A stretch of 64,000 bases of DNA from positions 587,266 to 651,265 of the forward strand of contig SSNP01000156.1 in NCBI GenBank assembly GCA_006937955.1, in the 5' to 3' direction. The notes under the pieces are model-generated. The model did not search any database, was not told where the DNA came from, and saw nothing but the letters and a program-made list of their open reading frames with translations. Of this stretch, positions 34,350 through 45,276 are shown piece by piece; position 1 is the first letter of the stretch; every line of letters starts with the position of its first letter. The stretch comes from Pachypanchax playfairii (taxonomy: Eukaryota; Chordata; Actinopteri; Cyprinodontiformes; Aplocheilidae). The translations under genes were made by a program, and so were the position numbers.

Positions 34350-35318
34350 GGAAACAATAAATAGGATACTGGGTGGGAAGCATTGCTAAATAAAACAAAG
34401 AATGACATTCTTCTCCTCCAATAAAACATGAAAAAAGGCTTCAAAGAAGGCAGATGCAGATGTGTCTCAAGACTTGACTCCAGTTTTAAACATAATCCTG
34501 TCTGTCTTATATTGATACATGACCAGAAGGCTATAGTAGCAAGTGAGTGATAAGTTTGGGTTTAATTACTGTAGTTATCTTAGTGTTGACATTAAACACT
34601 TAGACACAGCACCTTTAAAATACTTTGTTTGTTTTAGAACACAGCCACAAGATAGTGATACACATCCACAGAGTTCTCCACAGCTGTCGGGGCTGATTTA
34701 CAGAAACTCTACTTCCACATGTTTGTTATGTTCTGCATATTTAAATGTGACAAAATTTTGAGCTGTTGGATTTACACTTAGCAAAAAAGAATGTGTTATG
34801 TGCCTGGGAGTGTTGAGAATAACTAATTAAAATTAAATTGAATCAGTTTAAAACGAAGAATCTTTAGCCCTTCTGCAATGTTTTTTTTAATTCTGTACTT
34901 TAAATGTCATGGACTCAAATTGTTTCTTGCAGCCGTTTTATCAGACATCAAGAACAGCTGGAAATGTTTTGCCTGAGCAGGATTTTAAAAAGCATAAAAA
35001 AATCATTGTATCTAAGATATAAATTGTATTTAATCTTTTAAAATGGGAAATAGCTTGCTTAAACACATTTTTAAAGCTGTCACATGTCATTATGGGTTCT
35101 GTTCTGCATAATTGATATTTTGGCATCTAATTTTATGGTTTGGGTTTATTGAAGTAGCAGTTTCATGTAGAAAAGACTGCAGTGTTTGACAGGACAGTTC
35201 TAGCAAAGGATGTTGAACCATCTCCTTCATTTAAACACTTCTCTGAAGTGAAAGCCCAACATCACCTTTCTTCTTCCAACTGTTTCTGTTTCCAAACATT
35301 TTATGTCATCAGAGAGAA
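34350..35318. other. Non-coding, no recognised feature
   Basis: AT-rich, without supported features. Confidence 0.5.
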
Positions 35319-35320
35319 AT

Positions 35321-35885
35321 GGTAACGCTTCCTTTTACAGTCCCCTAATTACTAAAAAATTACCTGGTACTTAAAAGGTAACTCTTGGTGTGTTAATGGT
35401 AATTACCATGTGTATTAAGTAGATAATTACAGAGAAAGTACAGCAGGAACTACTCAGCATTTACCTGATACATATATGAAAAATTATAGCATGTAGTATG
35501 GGGTAAATACCACATGTAATAAGGAGGTAAATACAGAGGAAGTACTGCTGGATTTACAAAGAAAAACCTCTACTATTACCCATCAACTCAATAAGGTTGT
35601 GAACAGTTAAGATTTGTAATAACTAAAATTAAAATAGTACCTTCCAGTAATTTACCTTTTCTTACATGTCCTTCAATTTTTTTAAGGCATTTACCTTGTA
35701 CTTACCCGTAACAACTCCCTACCCCTGCAGGAACAGTTTTCCTCTAGAATCCTGGTACATCCTAAATACTGGGTATGTTCTTGCTGGAGTTCTTAATATT
35801 TACTTAATAAGTAAGCTGAAACTGGACTGTAAAAGGAAGTCTGGTTTGTTACCATGGTGTTACCAGGTTCTTACCATATAATTCC
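35321..35885. repeat. Palindrome-rich DNA element, family R2 copy 1
   Basis: Left end GGTAACGCTTCCTTTTACAG; right portion GGACTGTAAAAGGAAGTCTG followed by GTTACCATGGTGTTACC, an imperfect inverted terminal match. The body repeats short TTACC and GGTAATTACC motifs. A reverse-oriented partial copy is at 43185-43388. Non-coding; the superfamily is unknown. Confidence 0.6.
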
Positions 35886-35950
35886 TAACATATTGTTTCT
35901 TTTTCCATGCGATCAATAGACACTTTTGCCATCTTATCTTCTGCAACATT

Positions 35951-35979
35951 ACTAAGTAAAACATTACATTTTACTTAGT
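35951..35979. repeat. Short 11-bp-stem hairpin
   Basis: ACTAAGTAAAA and TTTTACTTAGT are exact reverse complements around a 7-nt loop (CATTACA). Confidence 0.7.
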
Positions 35980-36456
35980 AAGTAAGTGGATGAGCAGGAG
36001 ATCATCGATGCTTTTGCTATGAACCACAACAAAAGATATATCATTCTGCTCTGACATCAACTGGTGAGAAAGCTCCACCCTCTCTGACCATAGTGCACGT
36101 GTGTGTTTGCTTTGGGAAATCAATTTCCAGAGTTAATACAGTTCAAAAGTGCAATATTTTTCACTGTGTAATGAAAAGACAATAACCTTTTATATCTGTT
36201 ATTAATTATGATCATATGAATATGCTTTCATGCTCTTTGAAATCTCCAGTGCATTTAACACAAATCAACTTGCTTTAATTTTTTATTTATTTTATTCAGT
36301 CTGATTTACTGTGTAAATAACTCAATAAGACACAGGAAGATGCATTCTCAATCACCAGGAATAAAGACACCCTCACAAACTGACTATAATTTGTGTGACT
36401 GAAGGATTGTGTATCTAATCAGCTGATCAGCAGGAGTACCAAAGGGGACCGTACTC

Positions 36457-37848
36457 CAGGCCCTGAGTGGGTAATAGGGAGGACCAAGACAATTCCCAGT
36501 GGGCCAGTCTGATATTTGGGCCGCATGGGCTGGTATTGTAGCAAGCCAAGTCTTTAGTGATGAGTCTTTAGTGATGAGAGGACTTCTTTTGCCAGTATGG
36601 AATGAACAGGTGTGTGAACAAGCAATTATTAGTTCCAATATAACAACTAACTAAAAAGTTTCTATGTCCAAATGACAGAAAGACCTGTTATATATTTTAT
36701 CTTCAAAATCAAGACAATAAATATACAAAGCCACAGCTTAAAGAAAAAGGAATGAAATTAATATGAAATAAGCTGCATGTTGGGTTTTTCATATCAAACG
36801 CACTAAAGCTTTATAGAGCTATATATTTTCTTATTGTGACACAGGTCTAGCAGGCGAGTTTAGAGAACCTAGAGGAAGTTTGAAAGGGAGAGCAGAGTCG
36901 ACTCAGGGACTGATTACACAGGCAGCAGATTCTGATATAGTTATTAGATGTGTTGTAAAGAATAATGTAGAGGTGAATGAATGATGAAATATATCTACCT
37001 TGAGAAGTAACTAACCCTTATTTGCACCCCTCTGGGGTGGATTGGTTTTGGGCCAACCAAGTGTTTTTACTACTTATATAACTCCTCTGGAGCAGACACC
37101 CCACTGTTAAGGACAACGGACACTTTTCATCCGCTTAAAAAATAAAATCATTGCAAATTCACCCCGCTGATGGACAGTGATCACAGATAAACGCTGATGC
37201 TCATGCAATTGAAAAGCTGGACCCTGGCTGGGAGCAATTTAACCAGGTGCATGGCACAGAAGCCAGCTGCACATCAAATGCAGAGGACATAGACCAGGAG
37301 GACCCTGAGCTGCTGCCACCAGCCATTTGCACCTGCTCCCAAGCCATCACATGTGCCAATGACCTGCTGTGCTACCTGGCGGACTCAGGGACAAATATTA
37401 GCACTTCCCTCATTTTGATGAGACATTCAGGTCCGTTAAGACAAGTGACCGTTCGGCACAAATTACTATGCAACTTTCAACAGTTTCAGCATTTTCTCCC
37501 TTGCTCAAACAATGTGAATGTTGGTCATGAGTATTTTCATAATAAGCGAAAAAAAAAAAAAAAAGGAAATTGACACGTATCCATTAAATTTAATTCAAAG
37601 TTGAGACATTCAGAAGGGGATTTGACCATGCGCTAATTCATAAAATAAGCTGATGTACCAAGGAAATGTCCGTGACAACGGTTTAGAGACATTCCTAGGT
37701 GACAGGACACTCTACCCCTCTGGGATGGACACTCCACCATAACGGACAAAACGTCTGGTACCGTCAGTGTCCGCTAGGTTTCACTGTAATAATAATAATA
37801 CATTGGCATAAAACTCCAGGGCTGAAAATCAGACCCACTCCGGCTCTG
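36457..37848. mobile_element. hAT-like non-autonomous element inserted in a LINE
   Basis: The left end is CAGGCCCTGAGTGGGT and the right end read inward is CAGAGCCGGAGTGGGT. The flanks CCGTACTC (36449-36456) and CTGTACTC (37849-37856) form an 8-bp duplication with one mismatch, matching the hAT target-duplication length and CAG-type ends. Removing it rejoins the LINE coding sequence. Inside lies a pogo/Tigger-like relic. Confidence 0.75.
37196..37573 (+). pseudogene. pogo/Tigger-like transposase C-terminal relic
   Basis: The open frame reads AIEKLDPGWEQFNQVHGTEA and continues with an acidic stretch (EDIDQEDPELLPP), then CSQAITCANDLLCYLADSGT. WEQF and AI..ANDLL blocks of this kind follow the DDE domain in Tigger/CENP-B-like transposases (from memory of family layout). 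Downstream, GGTACCGTCAGTGTCCGCTA then GGTTTCACTG and TA (37787-37788) is the shape of a pogo/Tigger right terminal repeat, which reads CAGTGAAACC inward. The catalytic domain is absent, and no left terminal repeat was found. Confidence 0.55.
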
Positions 37849-38199
37849 CTGTACTCTCACCATTCCTAGTCACGCTGTACACCTCACACTTTCAGTACAG
37901 GTCAGAGTACTTTAATCTGCTGAAATACTCTTATTTCTTTGCAGTTGTCAGGTGGATCAATCAAATTTTGAAGTTACAGCAGTGCTAAATAACTTTTGCG
38001 CTTTCATAAATAACTGTGTCTCAGATGGCCATTGCTTGAACCAGTGTCCTGTTGAAACATGCTACCTGTCGAGATGTGCAACTTCTGCGCATGAGCAATT
38101 TTGACTTGAATAAACATATGTATTGTTTATTTTTTGTTTCTATGTTTTTCTTTAAATACATTTCACCTCTTAAAGAAATTCTCACAGGACAGGAAACAC

Positions 38200-38930
38200 T
38201 AAATATGTTTTTTTTTTACTTTCTTTGAATTGTCAAGACAAACTCTTGACAGTTATTTAACCCAGTTTGAGTTGATATGGTAAAGAAGGCCAGAGAATGA
38301 CCTTGAAGTCTAAAACAGGGCACTTCTGGTTTCCAGTGGGCAGGGCTAAAGTTATCACAAAATATAATCATATGGTTTTGTTGAGGACCACACTATGATC
38401 ATCCAAATGCATTTTGGACCATCAGATGATGCAGGCCAAAGAATGGCCATAAAGAGAAAAATGTGACACTTTGGGCTTTCAGTGGAGATGGCTAAAAGAG
38501 GAACATACAGTATAGTTTGAATTAGAATAGCATCGCGATCATCCAGAAGCATTTTGTTGTAGATCTTGTTGTTTTTGTGTGAGTTAAAACAGGTTTTCTT
38601 CATATGGCAAGAAATCAGAATTTGATGTTAAGCCATGCCCACACCATTCGACTTTTGAAAAGTCTTTGAACAATTTGAACAATCCTCCATGCCTTAAGAC
38701 TGTACTGACCAAGTTTGGTGTTCATACATGATCTGTGGGAGGAGTTTGTTCAAATAGGAGGTGTGAAAATGTTCAAATGACAGTTTTTTCCAAGATGGCC
38801 AACCTGTTTGGTTTAGGCCATACCTTGTTGTTCTACCATGCTCAAAACATGAATGTTGTTGGCAAAGCTCCTTCAATTGGTAGCGCAATTGGTTGTTCTG
38901 CCTCTTCCTGACCCCTTTAAAATACGTATA
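38200..38930. repeat. Dispersed repeat with partial tandem duplication
   Basis: Two related ~145-bp units. Unit one has GGCCAGAGAATGACC ... AGTGGGCAGGGCTAAAG ... TATGATCATCCAAATGCATT (from about 38287). Unit two has GGCCAAAGAATGGCC ... AGTGGAGATGGCTAAAAG ... GCGATCATCCAGAAGCATTT (from about 38432). Downstream GACCAAGTTTGGTGTTCATA and GTGGGAGGAGTTTG blocks also look like a common fish repeat. Non-coding. Confidence 0.55.
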
Positions 38931-39114
38931 TTTTCATATGCAAAAATCCATGGGTTTTCAGACATGTTTAAGTCCCCAAAAAAGGCAATTCATTTATCAT
39001 AGGAATAAAGATCATGGATGGATAAATAAAAAGCGAGAAAAAAACAGACCTTCGAACCGCCTAAGGTGCTCGGGCCTGACAGTTAAATGGAAATATTACT
39101 GTTATTAAGATGTC

Positions 39115-39310
39115 ATTAGCTACGTTTACATGCGACAAATTTCCCTAATCTGATTAAAATCTTGGTCGATCGGAATTCCCAAATCCCTGTTCACATGGAC
39201 ACTAACTGAAATGATCGGATCTTACCTTGATTACACATATACCAAGCACTCAATCAGATTAAATGAGTTGAGCATGCGCACAGCGAGTTGCCTTTCCGGG
39301 GGAAGAAAAA
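39115..39310. mobile_element. Possible MITE end
   Basis: GCTACGTTTACATGCGACAA, TTCACATGGACACTAACTG and GAGCATGCGCACAG blocks resemble a common fish MITE with ACATG-rich ends. No second terminus was established. Confidence 0.35.
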
Positions 39311-39714
39311 AGTAAACAAACTTTCTGAGCGTCTTTTCCGCCCCATCATGTGCTCAAGCTGACTCACTTTTTCCCCAATATGGACCTTCTGCGGGTGATT
39401 ACCGTTATGCTTGAGTTTTTACTGATCGCATATTGCTACTGCTTCTCCGCCACAGGAGAGGAGAGAAGGATGACAGGATGCCTGCGCCAGCAGACCACTT
39501 CTGTTTACCTCCCTGTACACAGTAGACCTGTGTTAATTTATTAGGCTACTGTTTTCAGTTTGTAGATGAAGTTTCTTTTTAAGTTAACGAGTAGGCTATA
39601 CATGGAAACATTTCTTTTGAGTGAGAATAAATGCACATTAGAAACAAATTGCTGTTATTGTTTATTTTGGTGGTTTTAAATTTTATGCATTGTACAATCA
39701 GTGCACACATTGTG

Positions 39715-39929
39715 AGGTAATCTCTGGCAGGGCAGAATAGTAGCGCACAACGAACACTTTGGGAAAAATGCAGGATTTTAGCGGGGCGGGAGCAGGACAT
39801 ATCATAACATCTGCAGGCGGGAGCGGGACGAAATATTATATATATCTGCGGGGGCGGGCGGGAGCGGGCTAGAAACTTGCGGGTGTGAGCGGGAGCGGGG
39901 GGGGGAAATCAGTCCCGTGCAGACCTCTG
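39715..39929 (-). mobile_element. hAT terminal region
   Basis: The right edge read inward is CAGAGGTCTGCACGGGACTG, a CAGAGGT-type hAT end. Behind it lie repeated GCGGGAGCGGG motifs (39777-39900), the subterminal array typical of one fish hAT family. The transposase is not seen here. Confidence 0.55.
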
Positions 39930-40175
39930 GTGTGAGCTGGGATTCCCTTAAGTGTGTTTAATAAATCCTCAGCCAGCACAAGCTCCCAAGGCGTCATGTG
40001 CAGCAAGGTTGATCTCTGGAGTAGAACAGCTCACAAAAGTTAGGTTATAGGTTTAAGCTGGTGTCATGGGAGGGTTAATGGATTTCCACCGTTTATTCAC
40101 CCATCATCCACGTTAAATCCATAGCTGCTCTTTCTCTAAGCAAACGAGACCCCTTATTGCTAAAACAATTCTCAC

Positions 40176-40299
40176 CAGGGGTGTATAGCTCCAGGCCTCA
40201 AGGGTCACTATCCTGCATGTTTCAATCAGGTGTGTTGAATCACGAAAACATCTAAAACATGCGGGCTAGTGGCCCTTGAGGCGTGGAGCTCAACACATG
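40176..40299. mobile_element. Short palindromic hAT-type MITE
   Basis: CAGGGGTGTATAGCTCCAGG then CCTCAAGGG on the left pairs with GGCCCTTGAGGCGTGGAGCT on the right as imperfect inverted repeats of about 30 bp. AAACATGCGGG and CCTGCATGTTT also pair inside. The 124-bp element can fold back almost entirely. Confidence 0.75.
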
Positions 40300-40419
40300 C
40301 GTGGAAAATACAAAATTATGCTTATCTTATATTAAAGTAAGATCAAATGTCTCTGCCTCTGAAACAAACAAACTTCAAATGAACCCACAACACTGTAGCT
40401 GCAACACCTGAAGGTAAAT

Positions 40420-40450
40420 GGTAAATATATATGTATATATACAGCACCAC

Positions 40451-40512
<62 letters not shown>
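40420..40512. repeat. (AT)n-(GT)n microsatellite
   Basis: An AT run (about 40450-40472) passes into a GT run (to about 40511). Frames across it (YIYI, VCVC) are artefacts. Confidence 0.95.
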
Positions 40513-40513
<1 letters not shown>

Positions 40514-40794
40514 CTTGTTTCTCCTGAGGACCAGTTTCCTGACTTTTACTATCTTTCTGGGGTCCGAGGGTTCTTGTGGGGACCGAAGCCTGGTCCCCAT
40601 GAGGGGGACTCCCCTTTTTAGGGTTAGGGGTTAGGTTTATAGGTATGGTGTGAATAGAGTTTTAGTTAGTCTTAGGGTTAGTTATAGATCAGTAATGGTT
40701 AAGGTTAGGAAAAGGGTTTGGGTTAGGTATAAATCTAGTTACTAAAATCAATGGAAGTCAATGGACGGTCCCCATAAGGATAACAAAACACACT

Positions 40795-40796
<2 letters not shown>
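40513..40796. repeat. Fish repeat with GTTAGG motifs between two GT arrays
   Basis: Contains TGTGGGGACCGAAGCCTGGT, TTAGGGTTAGGGGTTAGG, AGGTTAGGAAAAGGG and GGTCCCCATAAGGATAAC. The order (GT array, GGACC blocks, degenerate telomere-like GTTAGG motifs, CCCCATAAGGA, GT array) is a recurrent fish repeat that I know by pattern. Non-coding. Confidence 0.6.

Positions 40797-40841
<45 letters not shown>
40797..40841. repeat. (GT)n microsatellite
   Basis: About 22 GT units immediately downstream of the repeat at 40513-40796. Confidence 0.95.
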
Positions 40842-40843
<2 letters not shown>

Positions 40844-41039
40844 TGATTTTACTGGACTTGTATTTTTAAAGTGTATGCAAGTTACAGAACTGAGTTACAA
40901 GTACAAAACTGAAGTCTCAATTCTAGCTCCATATAGGACCGCCCACTGCACGTTTGATAAATCCAGATTTTTTGTACGTAAAACCGTTCTAAATCTCCTA
41001 TGTAGGATTGAATTTAGGACACTAATAATTGATAAATGA

Positions 41040-41500
41040 GGGCCCATGTATGTTGACGCAAGAAAACTTCTAAACTATGCAAGGCAGTGTACCCAAGGAC
41101 CAGAACTGTTGATTTCTGAGCTATGCTTTTACAATCAAGCATTGTTGAGGAGCAACATTAGCTGACAAGTCTTACTTACTCTTATTGGTCTTGCAAGTGT
41201 GAAGAACAGTTCTTTTCACTAAATGGACTGCTCATTCAACTACTGACATAATTTTTCACCCCCCAAACATCTGGAAGAAGTCTTCCTTCACCTGATTAGA
41301 CCCACTCAACATTTTCCAGACCATCTTTGCTTCAGGTTGTAAATCTCTACAAACAAGTCACATGTTTAGAAACCAGGTCTAAAATGTCAACACATTTCAT
41401 CCATCCTGCACAGATGTTGTGATAGAGAATCATACTTTTGGGGATGGCTCAGTCGGACCTACTAATGCCACATCTCAGCATTCTCATACAGTGGACATTC
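41040..41500. other. Non-coding, no recognised feature
   Basis: Nothing supported. Confidence 0.45.
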
Positions 41501-41502
41501 CT

Positions 41503-41960
41503 CTTTTGTTCAAGATTCAAGATTTTTATTTGCCATTTGCACATTGGAATTCTAGTGCAGAGCACCCTGAGTCAAGTGTAAAGAGAAGAGAATTTTGGAG
41601 ATGGGGACGTCAAGAGAATAAGATAGAAAATAGAACATAATAAACTAAATAAAGTATCTATAAATAAATGAATTCTTAAAACAGAACAGAAAGTGTTTTT
41701 TCCTTAAACAGAAAGAATATAATTGCACATGGAAAGAATATAATTGCACCTAGAAAGAATATTACTGCACATGGAATATTATTGCACATAGAAAGAATAT
41801 TATTGCACATTTCTTTCACTGAAAAACCACCTTGTAAAATACAAGTGAGGTGAGGTAGTGTGGTGTTTTTTTTAAGTGTTTTTGCTCAGCCATGAGTCTG
41901 ACTGTGGCAGGGAAGAAACTGTTGAAGAACCTTTTTCTGTGTGTGATGATGCTATCCGCT
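41503..41960 (-). mobile_element. LINE 3' UTR relic
   Basis: On the plus strand TTCAAGATTCAAGATTTTTA is, read on the minus strand, an AATAAAAATCTTGAATCTTG-type LINE tail with a short terminal repeat. Further on, GACTGTGGCAGGGAAGAAAC then TGTTGAAGAACCTTTTTCTG is a familiar fish retroelement 3' UTR block. A 22-bp minisatellite lies inside. Clade uncertain. Confidence 0.5.
41705..41811. repeat. 22-bp minisatellite, about 5 copies
   Basis: Units of the form GAAAGAATATAATTGCACAT recur at 41707, 41729, 41751, 41772 (shortened) and 41789 with small changes. Confidence 0.8.
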
Positions 41961-43184
41961 CTGTTGTGTCTCAGGTTGTACGTACAGTTGAATTAACCAG
42001 TGGAATTAAGAAGGTCCAGTGATAACATCTCCTGGTAAATTTATGACCATTGTATCGGCAGCTGTTTTACTGTAGAAGCAGAGCATCAAAGAAATGTTTA
42101 TTTTATTAGTTTGACAAATTTGTTAAACTGTCTGTGTTAAAGGTACAAGAGCCTCAGAAGGAGTGCAGTCAAAGAGCACAGAGATGCTTGTGAAAGTACA
42201 TTCTCTGCTTTATTTTAGACAGGAAGCAAGTGCACAGTACATAAGCATATGATAAACATATCCATGTCTGCAGACCTGATGAGTATAACTGACACCAGTA
42301 AAACATGTGATGCACACCACCTGTACAAATGGCACTACCAAGACTTTACTCTTTTCATGGACTGGCCCTTTAATTAGCCTTTAATTGGGGTTGCAGCTCT
42401 TACAGTCAGGATAGTGAGAAACAAGCAGACAGCTGTGGTAGTCAAAGGAGATTAATAACTTTTTTCAGTCTTTTTCTTTTTGTAATTGTTAGGTTATGAG
42501 TACTGCACGTGCTAAGATATGAATATTAAAAAGAAAAAGCAAATGGACTTGAAGGTGGATGTGAGAAAATACAAAACAAGTCTCACACTCTGAAATACCT
42601 CATGATTTAACAACCACATTTGAGGAGTTATGCAATGATCAAACATGTGGCCAGCACTGCAAACTAACCATGGCACGCAAGAGCAGAGAGGTCGTTTTGC
42701 AGACACTTGCTGGTCTCTTCTTACTTTTCTTCTCCCTCCATATTTATTTTTTCATTCTTGAAGGAGCAGGGAAACTGGTCAGGCATTGTTATCTCCCGAA
42801 CATACCACTGAGTTTTTCTTGACACAGGTTGAAACCTTAAATAGACTTGATGTTGGAGCAGCAACACATAATGTCTTCTACTCCAAGAACTTCTTATGCC
42901 AAAAAGGGAAATTTACCAAGAAGTCTAACGAAATGTCACCAAGAAGAAGAAAAAGATGATCCAACACAACAAGAGGCACTGGACTGAACAGAAGAATATA
43001 CTTTTTGTTTGATAAGAAACAGCTGTTGCTTTGGCAGGCAAGTCAAAAAGACACCATGCATCATGCATTCACCACAGGCAGCACCAGGGTTTTTTCTCTG
43101 CAGTAGCTAAATAGTTGATTAGTGACTCTAAGGAGTTGCAAATCTTTTTTAATGCTTTAAAGGAGCTGATTTAGACTTGGGACT
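41961..43184. other. Non-coding, no recognised feature
   Basis: AT-rich, no supported gene or element. Confidence 0.5.
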
Positions 43185-43388
43185 ACATTATGACAGCGCA
43201 CTTCTGTAAGCCGCCACTACAAGGCGCAAGGACATGACGCAGCGCATAACAAAAATGTGAACTACAAGTACATTTTAGTACTAAACTGCTATTGTATACA
43301 AGTACATATATGGTAATTAGTTATATGGTAAGAACCTGGTAACTCCATGGAAACAAACCAGACTTCCTTTTACAGTCCAGTTTCCACT
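43185..43388. repeat. Family R2 element, partial inverted copy
   Basis: ATGGTAAGAACCTGGTAACTC, CCATGGAAACAAACCAGACTT and CCTTTTACAGTCC are the reverse complement of the right end at 35820-35885. A TACAAGTACA-rich stretch precedes it. Confidence 0.6.
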
Positions 43389-43560
43389 TATGCCGCTTTT
43401 CCACCGACGGAACACGGTGTGGCTCGGTTCGCTTTAGCCCCCTGCGGACCCTTTTCCACTGCCTTTCTCGGGTCTTAACCGCGTCATTCCGCGCCAACCC
43501 GGCCTCTTTTTTCAAAAGCACCGTGAGGAAGTGGTTTCAGGAAGTTGAAGAAACTCTTCA
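43389..43560. mobile_element. Possible MITE fragment
   Basis: GCTTTTCCACCGACGGAACA followed by GTGTGGCTCGGTTCGC and a second TTTTCCACTGCC block resembles the ends of a common fish MITE whose ends read TTTTCCACYG. No full boundaries. Confidence 0.35.
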
Positions 43561-43588
43561 AGGATGTTTTGAGGCTACAGACTGGTAT

Positions 43589-44455
43589 ACCAATACCAAT
43601 TTATTTGTAGAGCACATTTTATAGGGAATACACCATCCAAAGTGCTGTACATTGAGTACAAAATAGATAATCATTAAAAACAATTAAGAAATAAAACAAT
43701 AAAAACAGTAGAAGCAATAAAAACAATAAAATCAGAATGGAATATAAAAGGTTAAGTTGTATTAAAAGCTAGTGAATAGAAATGCGTCTTTAACCAAGAT
43801 TTGAACACTGTAACAGAAGGGGGGAGTCTGACATCCAGGGGGAGTTGGTGCACAAACCGAAAAAGCTCGTCCCCCCCGTCCTACACGACCTCGAGGGACA
43901 CACAAAAGACGTTGGTCAGATGAGCGGAGGGAGCGAGCTGGGACATACCAACTAAGCAACTGGGAAAGGTAGGGTGGGGCAAGATAATTAAGTGCCTTAA
44001 ATGTAAACAGTAAAATTTTAAATTTAATTTGATATCAGACTGTAATCCAGTATAGGCAGGCTAAGACTGGGGAGATATGTTCACGGCTTCTGGTTCCAGT
44101 AATGAACCGGGCGGCAGCATTCTGAGTCACCTCGGGCTAAGGACGTTGAGGCAGCACCATAAAGTATGGAATTAGCATAGTCCAATTGAGAGGTGACAAA
44201 AGCATGAACCACCGTTTCAAGGTCTCGTTTATTCAGAACAGGCTTTAGCTGACGCAGACGACGAGGTTGATAAAAAGAGGATTTCACAACCTGATTTATA
44301 TGTTTATCCATGTATAGTTTAGGATCCATTGTCACACCAAGATTGACAATTGATGGTTTCAACATGGCAGTCAAGTCAGGATGCAAAATCAGCTTTTTAG
44401 CAGCAGACAACTTTATCCTCACCAGAACAGTGAATTGCTTCCCCAATAACAAACC
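43589..44455 (-). pseudogene. L2-type LINE 3' part, minus strand
   Basis: Minus-strand frame 44452-44081 gives SIVNLGVTMDPKLYMDKHIN, SSFYQPRRLRQLKPVLNKRD and ETVVHAFVTSQLDYANSILY. This is the post-RT region of fish L2, closely like LINE A (SCFYQLRRLSKLKPIL). A frameshift follows (ARGDSECC..). The 3' end at about 43589-43625, read on the minus strand, is GTGCTCTACAAATAAATTGG, an L2-like tail. It is 5' truncated. Confidence 0.8.
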
Positions 44456-44646
44456 CTAAATCACCAGTGACCTAGAAAAACTACTTAACTACTACTCAAC
44501 TAAAAACTACTTAAATACCCACTCTGATAACCTTTTGAGCTATTTTAAAGCATTCTCATTGGTCTTTAAATTATGATTGTGGAGTTTTTACCCAAAATCA
44601 CAAAACCTGTGCCATTTTCTAGGACTTAGTTTTTGCATTTTTTAGA

Positions 44647-45189
44647 CCTCCTTTCCACTGAACGCGCAACAGACGCGCAACATTAGTGACACATAATACG
44701 CGGCTGATAGCCGCCATTAAAGTCAATAAGACCGTTTCCACTAGGCATGAAGCAGTGCGCATGAAGCGTAGTGTCGCGGTCATTACGTTGCAGTTCTATT
44801 TTTTACGTGGTGCGCTTCTAAAACATGTCAAGCTCAGCAGCTTAGTTTGGACCAGAGAGGAAATCAGGCATTCATGAAATGTAAAATACCCAGAAGTTTC
44901 AAAATAAAAGGACACGTGTGGAATTCCATTTGCAAGACTACGAAAAAAGTCCAGTACCTCTGATGGGTTTGAGGTCAATAGGTGGTGTAGCCACATAAGC
45001 CACATACATTCTGGATACATGTTGTTGTCTTTCTCCCTGCTTTTTGTGTGTACTGATGAAATCACATCTCCTGGGATCAGCTTGATTTCCGCGAGTGATA
45101 CACATGTGAGGTGCATGGAAGGGATGCTCGGCTGATTACGCGAGCAAAACGCTACGTGTTGACGACGCGTTCAGTGGAAAGGAGGGGTC
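44647..45189. mobile_element. Non-autonomous DNA transposon with clear inverted repeats
   Basis: Left GACCTCCTTTCCACTGAACG and right read inward GACCCCTCCTTTCCACTGAA (both continuing ..CG) differ by a 2-bp indel over about 22 bp. GCATTTTT occurs on both sides (about 44635 and 45194), a possible 8-bp duplication that would point to hAT. The inside lacks a transposase. CGC-rich subterminal motifs (ACGCGCAACA, TTACGCGAGCAAAACGC) lie at both ends. Confidence 0.75.
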
Positions 45190-45276
45190 AGACCGCATTT
45201 TTGCATCTGCTACTGGCTGACAGCGATTTAAATACAGAAATTCTCAGAAATGCAATTCTGAACATAATTTTCTTAA

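Larger units (their letters stand above)
36376..37990 (+). pseudogene. Rex1/Jockey-like LINE RT fragment, split by insertion
   Basis: The left part (36376-36456) encodes an LTDY..DCV block and AAAGGGGACCGTACTC (a TKGTV-like RT motif). The right part (37849-37990) continues GTACTCTCACCATTCCTAG and CTGTACACCTCACACTTTCA. It encodes the FTLYT..FQYRSE-like segment also seen at 46620-46740. Both halves align with the LINE at 45867-47553, separated by the hAT-like insertion. Frames are broken. Confidence 0.75.

Noticed and set aside
34183..34389. 68-codon frame
   Set aside because: Lies entirely in the SINE at 33990-34344.
40343..41039. Frames with YIYI and VCVC runs
   Set aside because: Products of AT and GT microsatellites.
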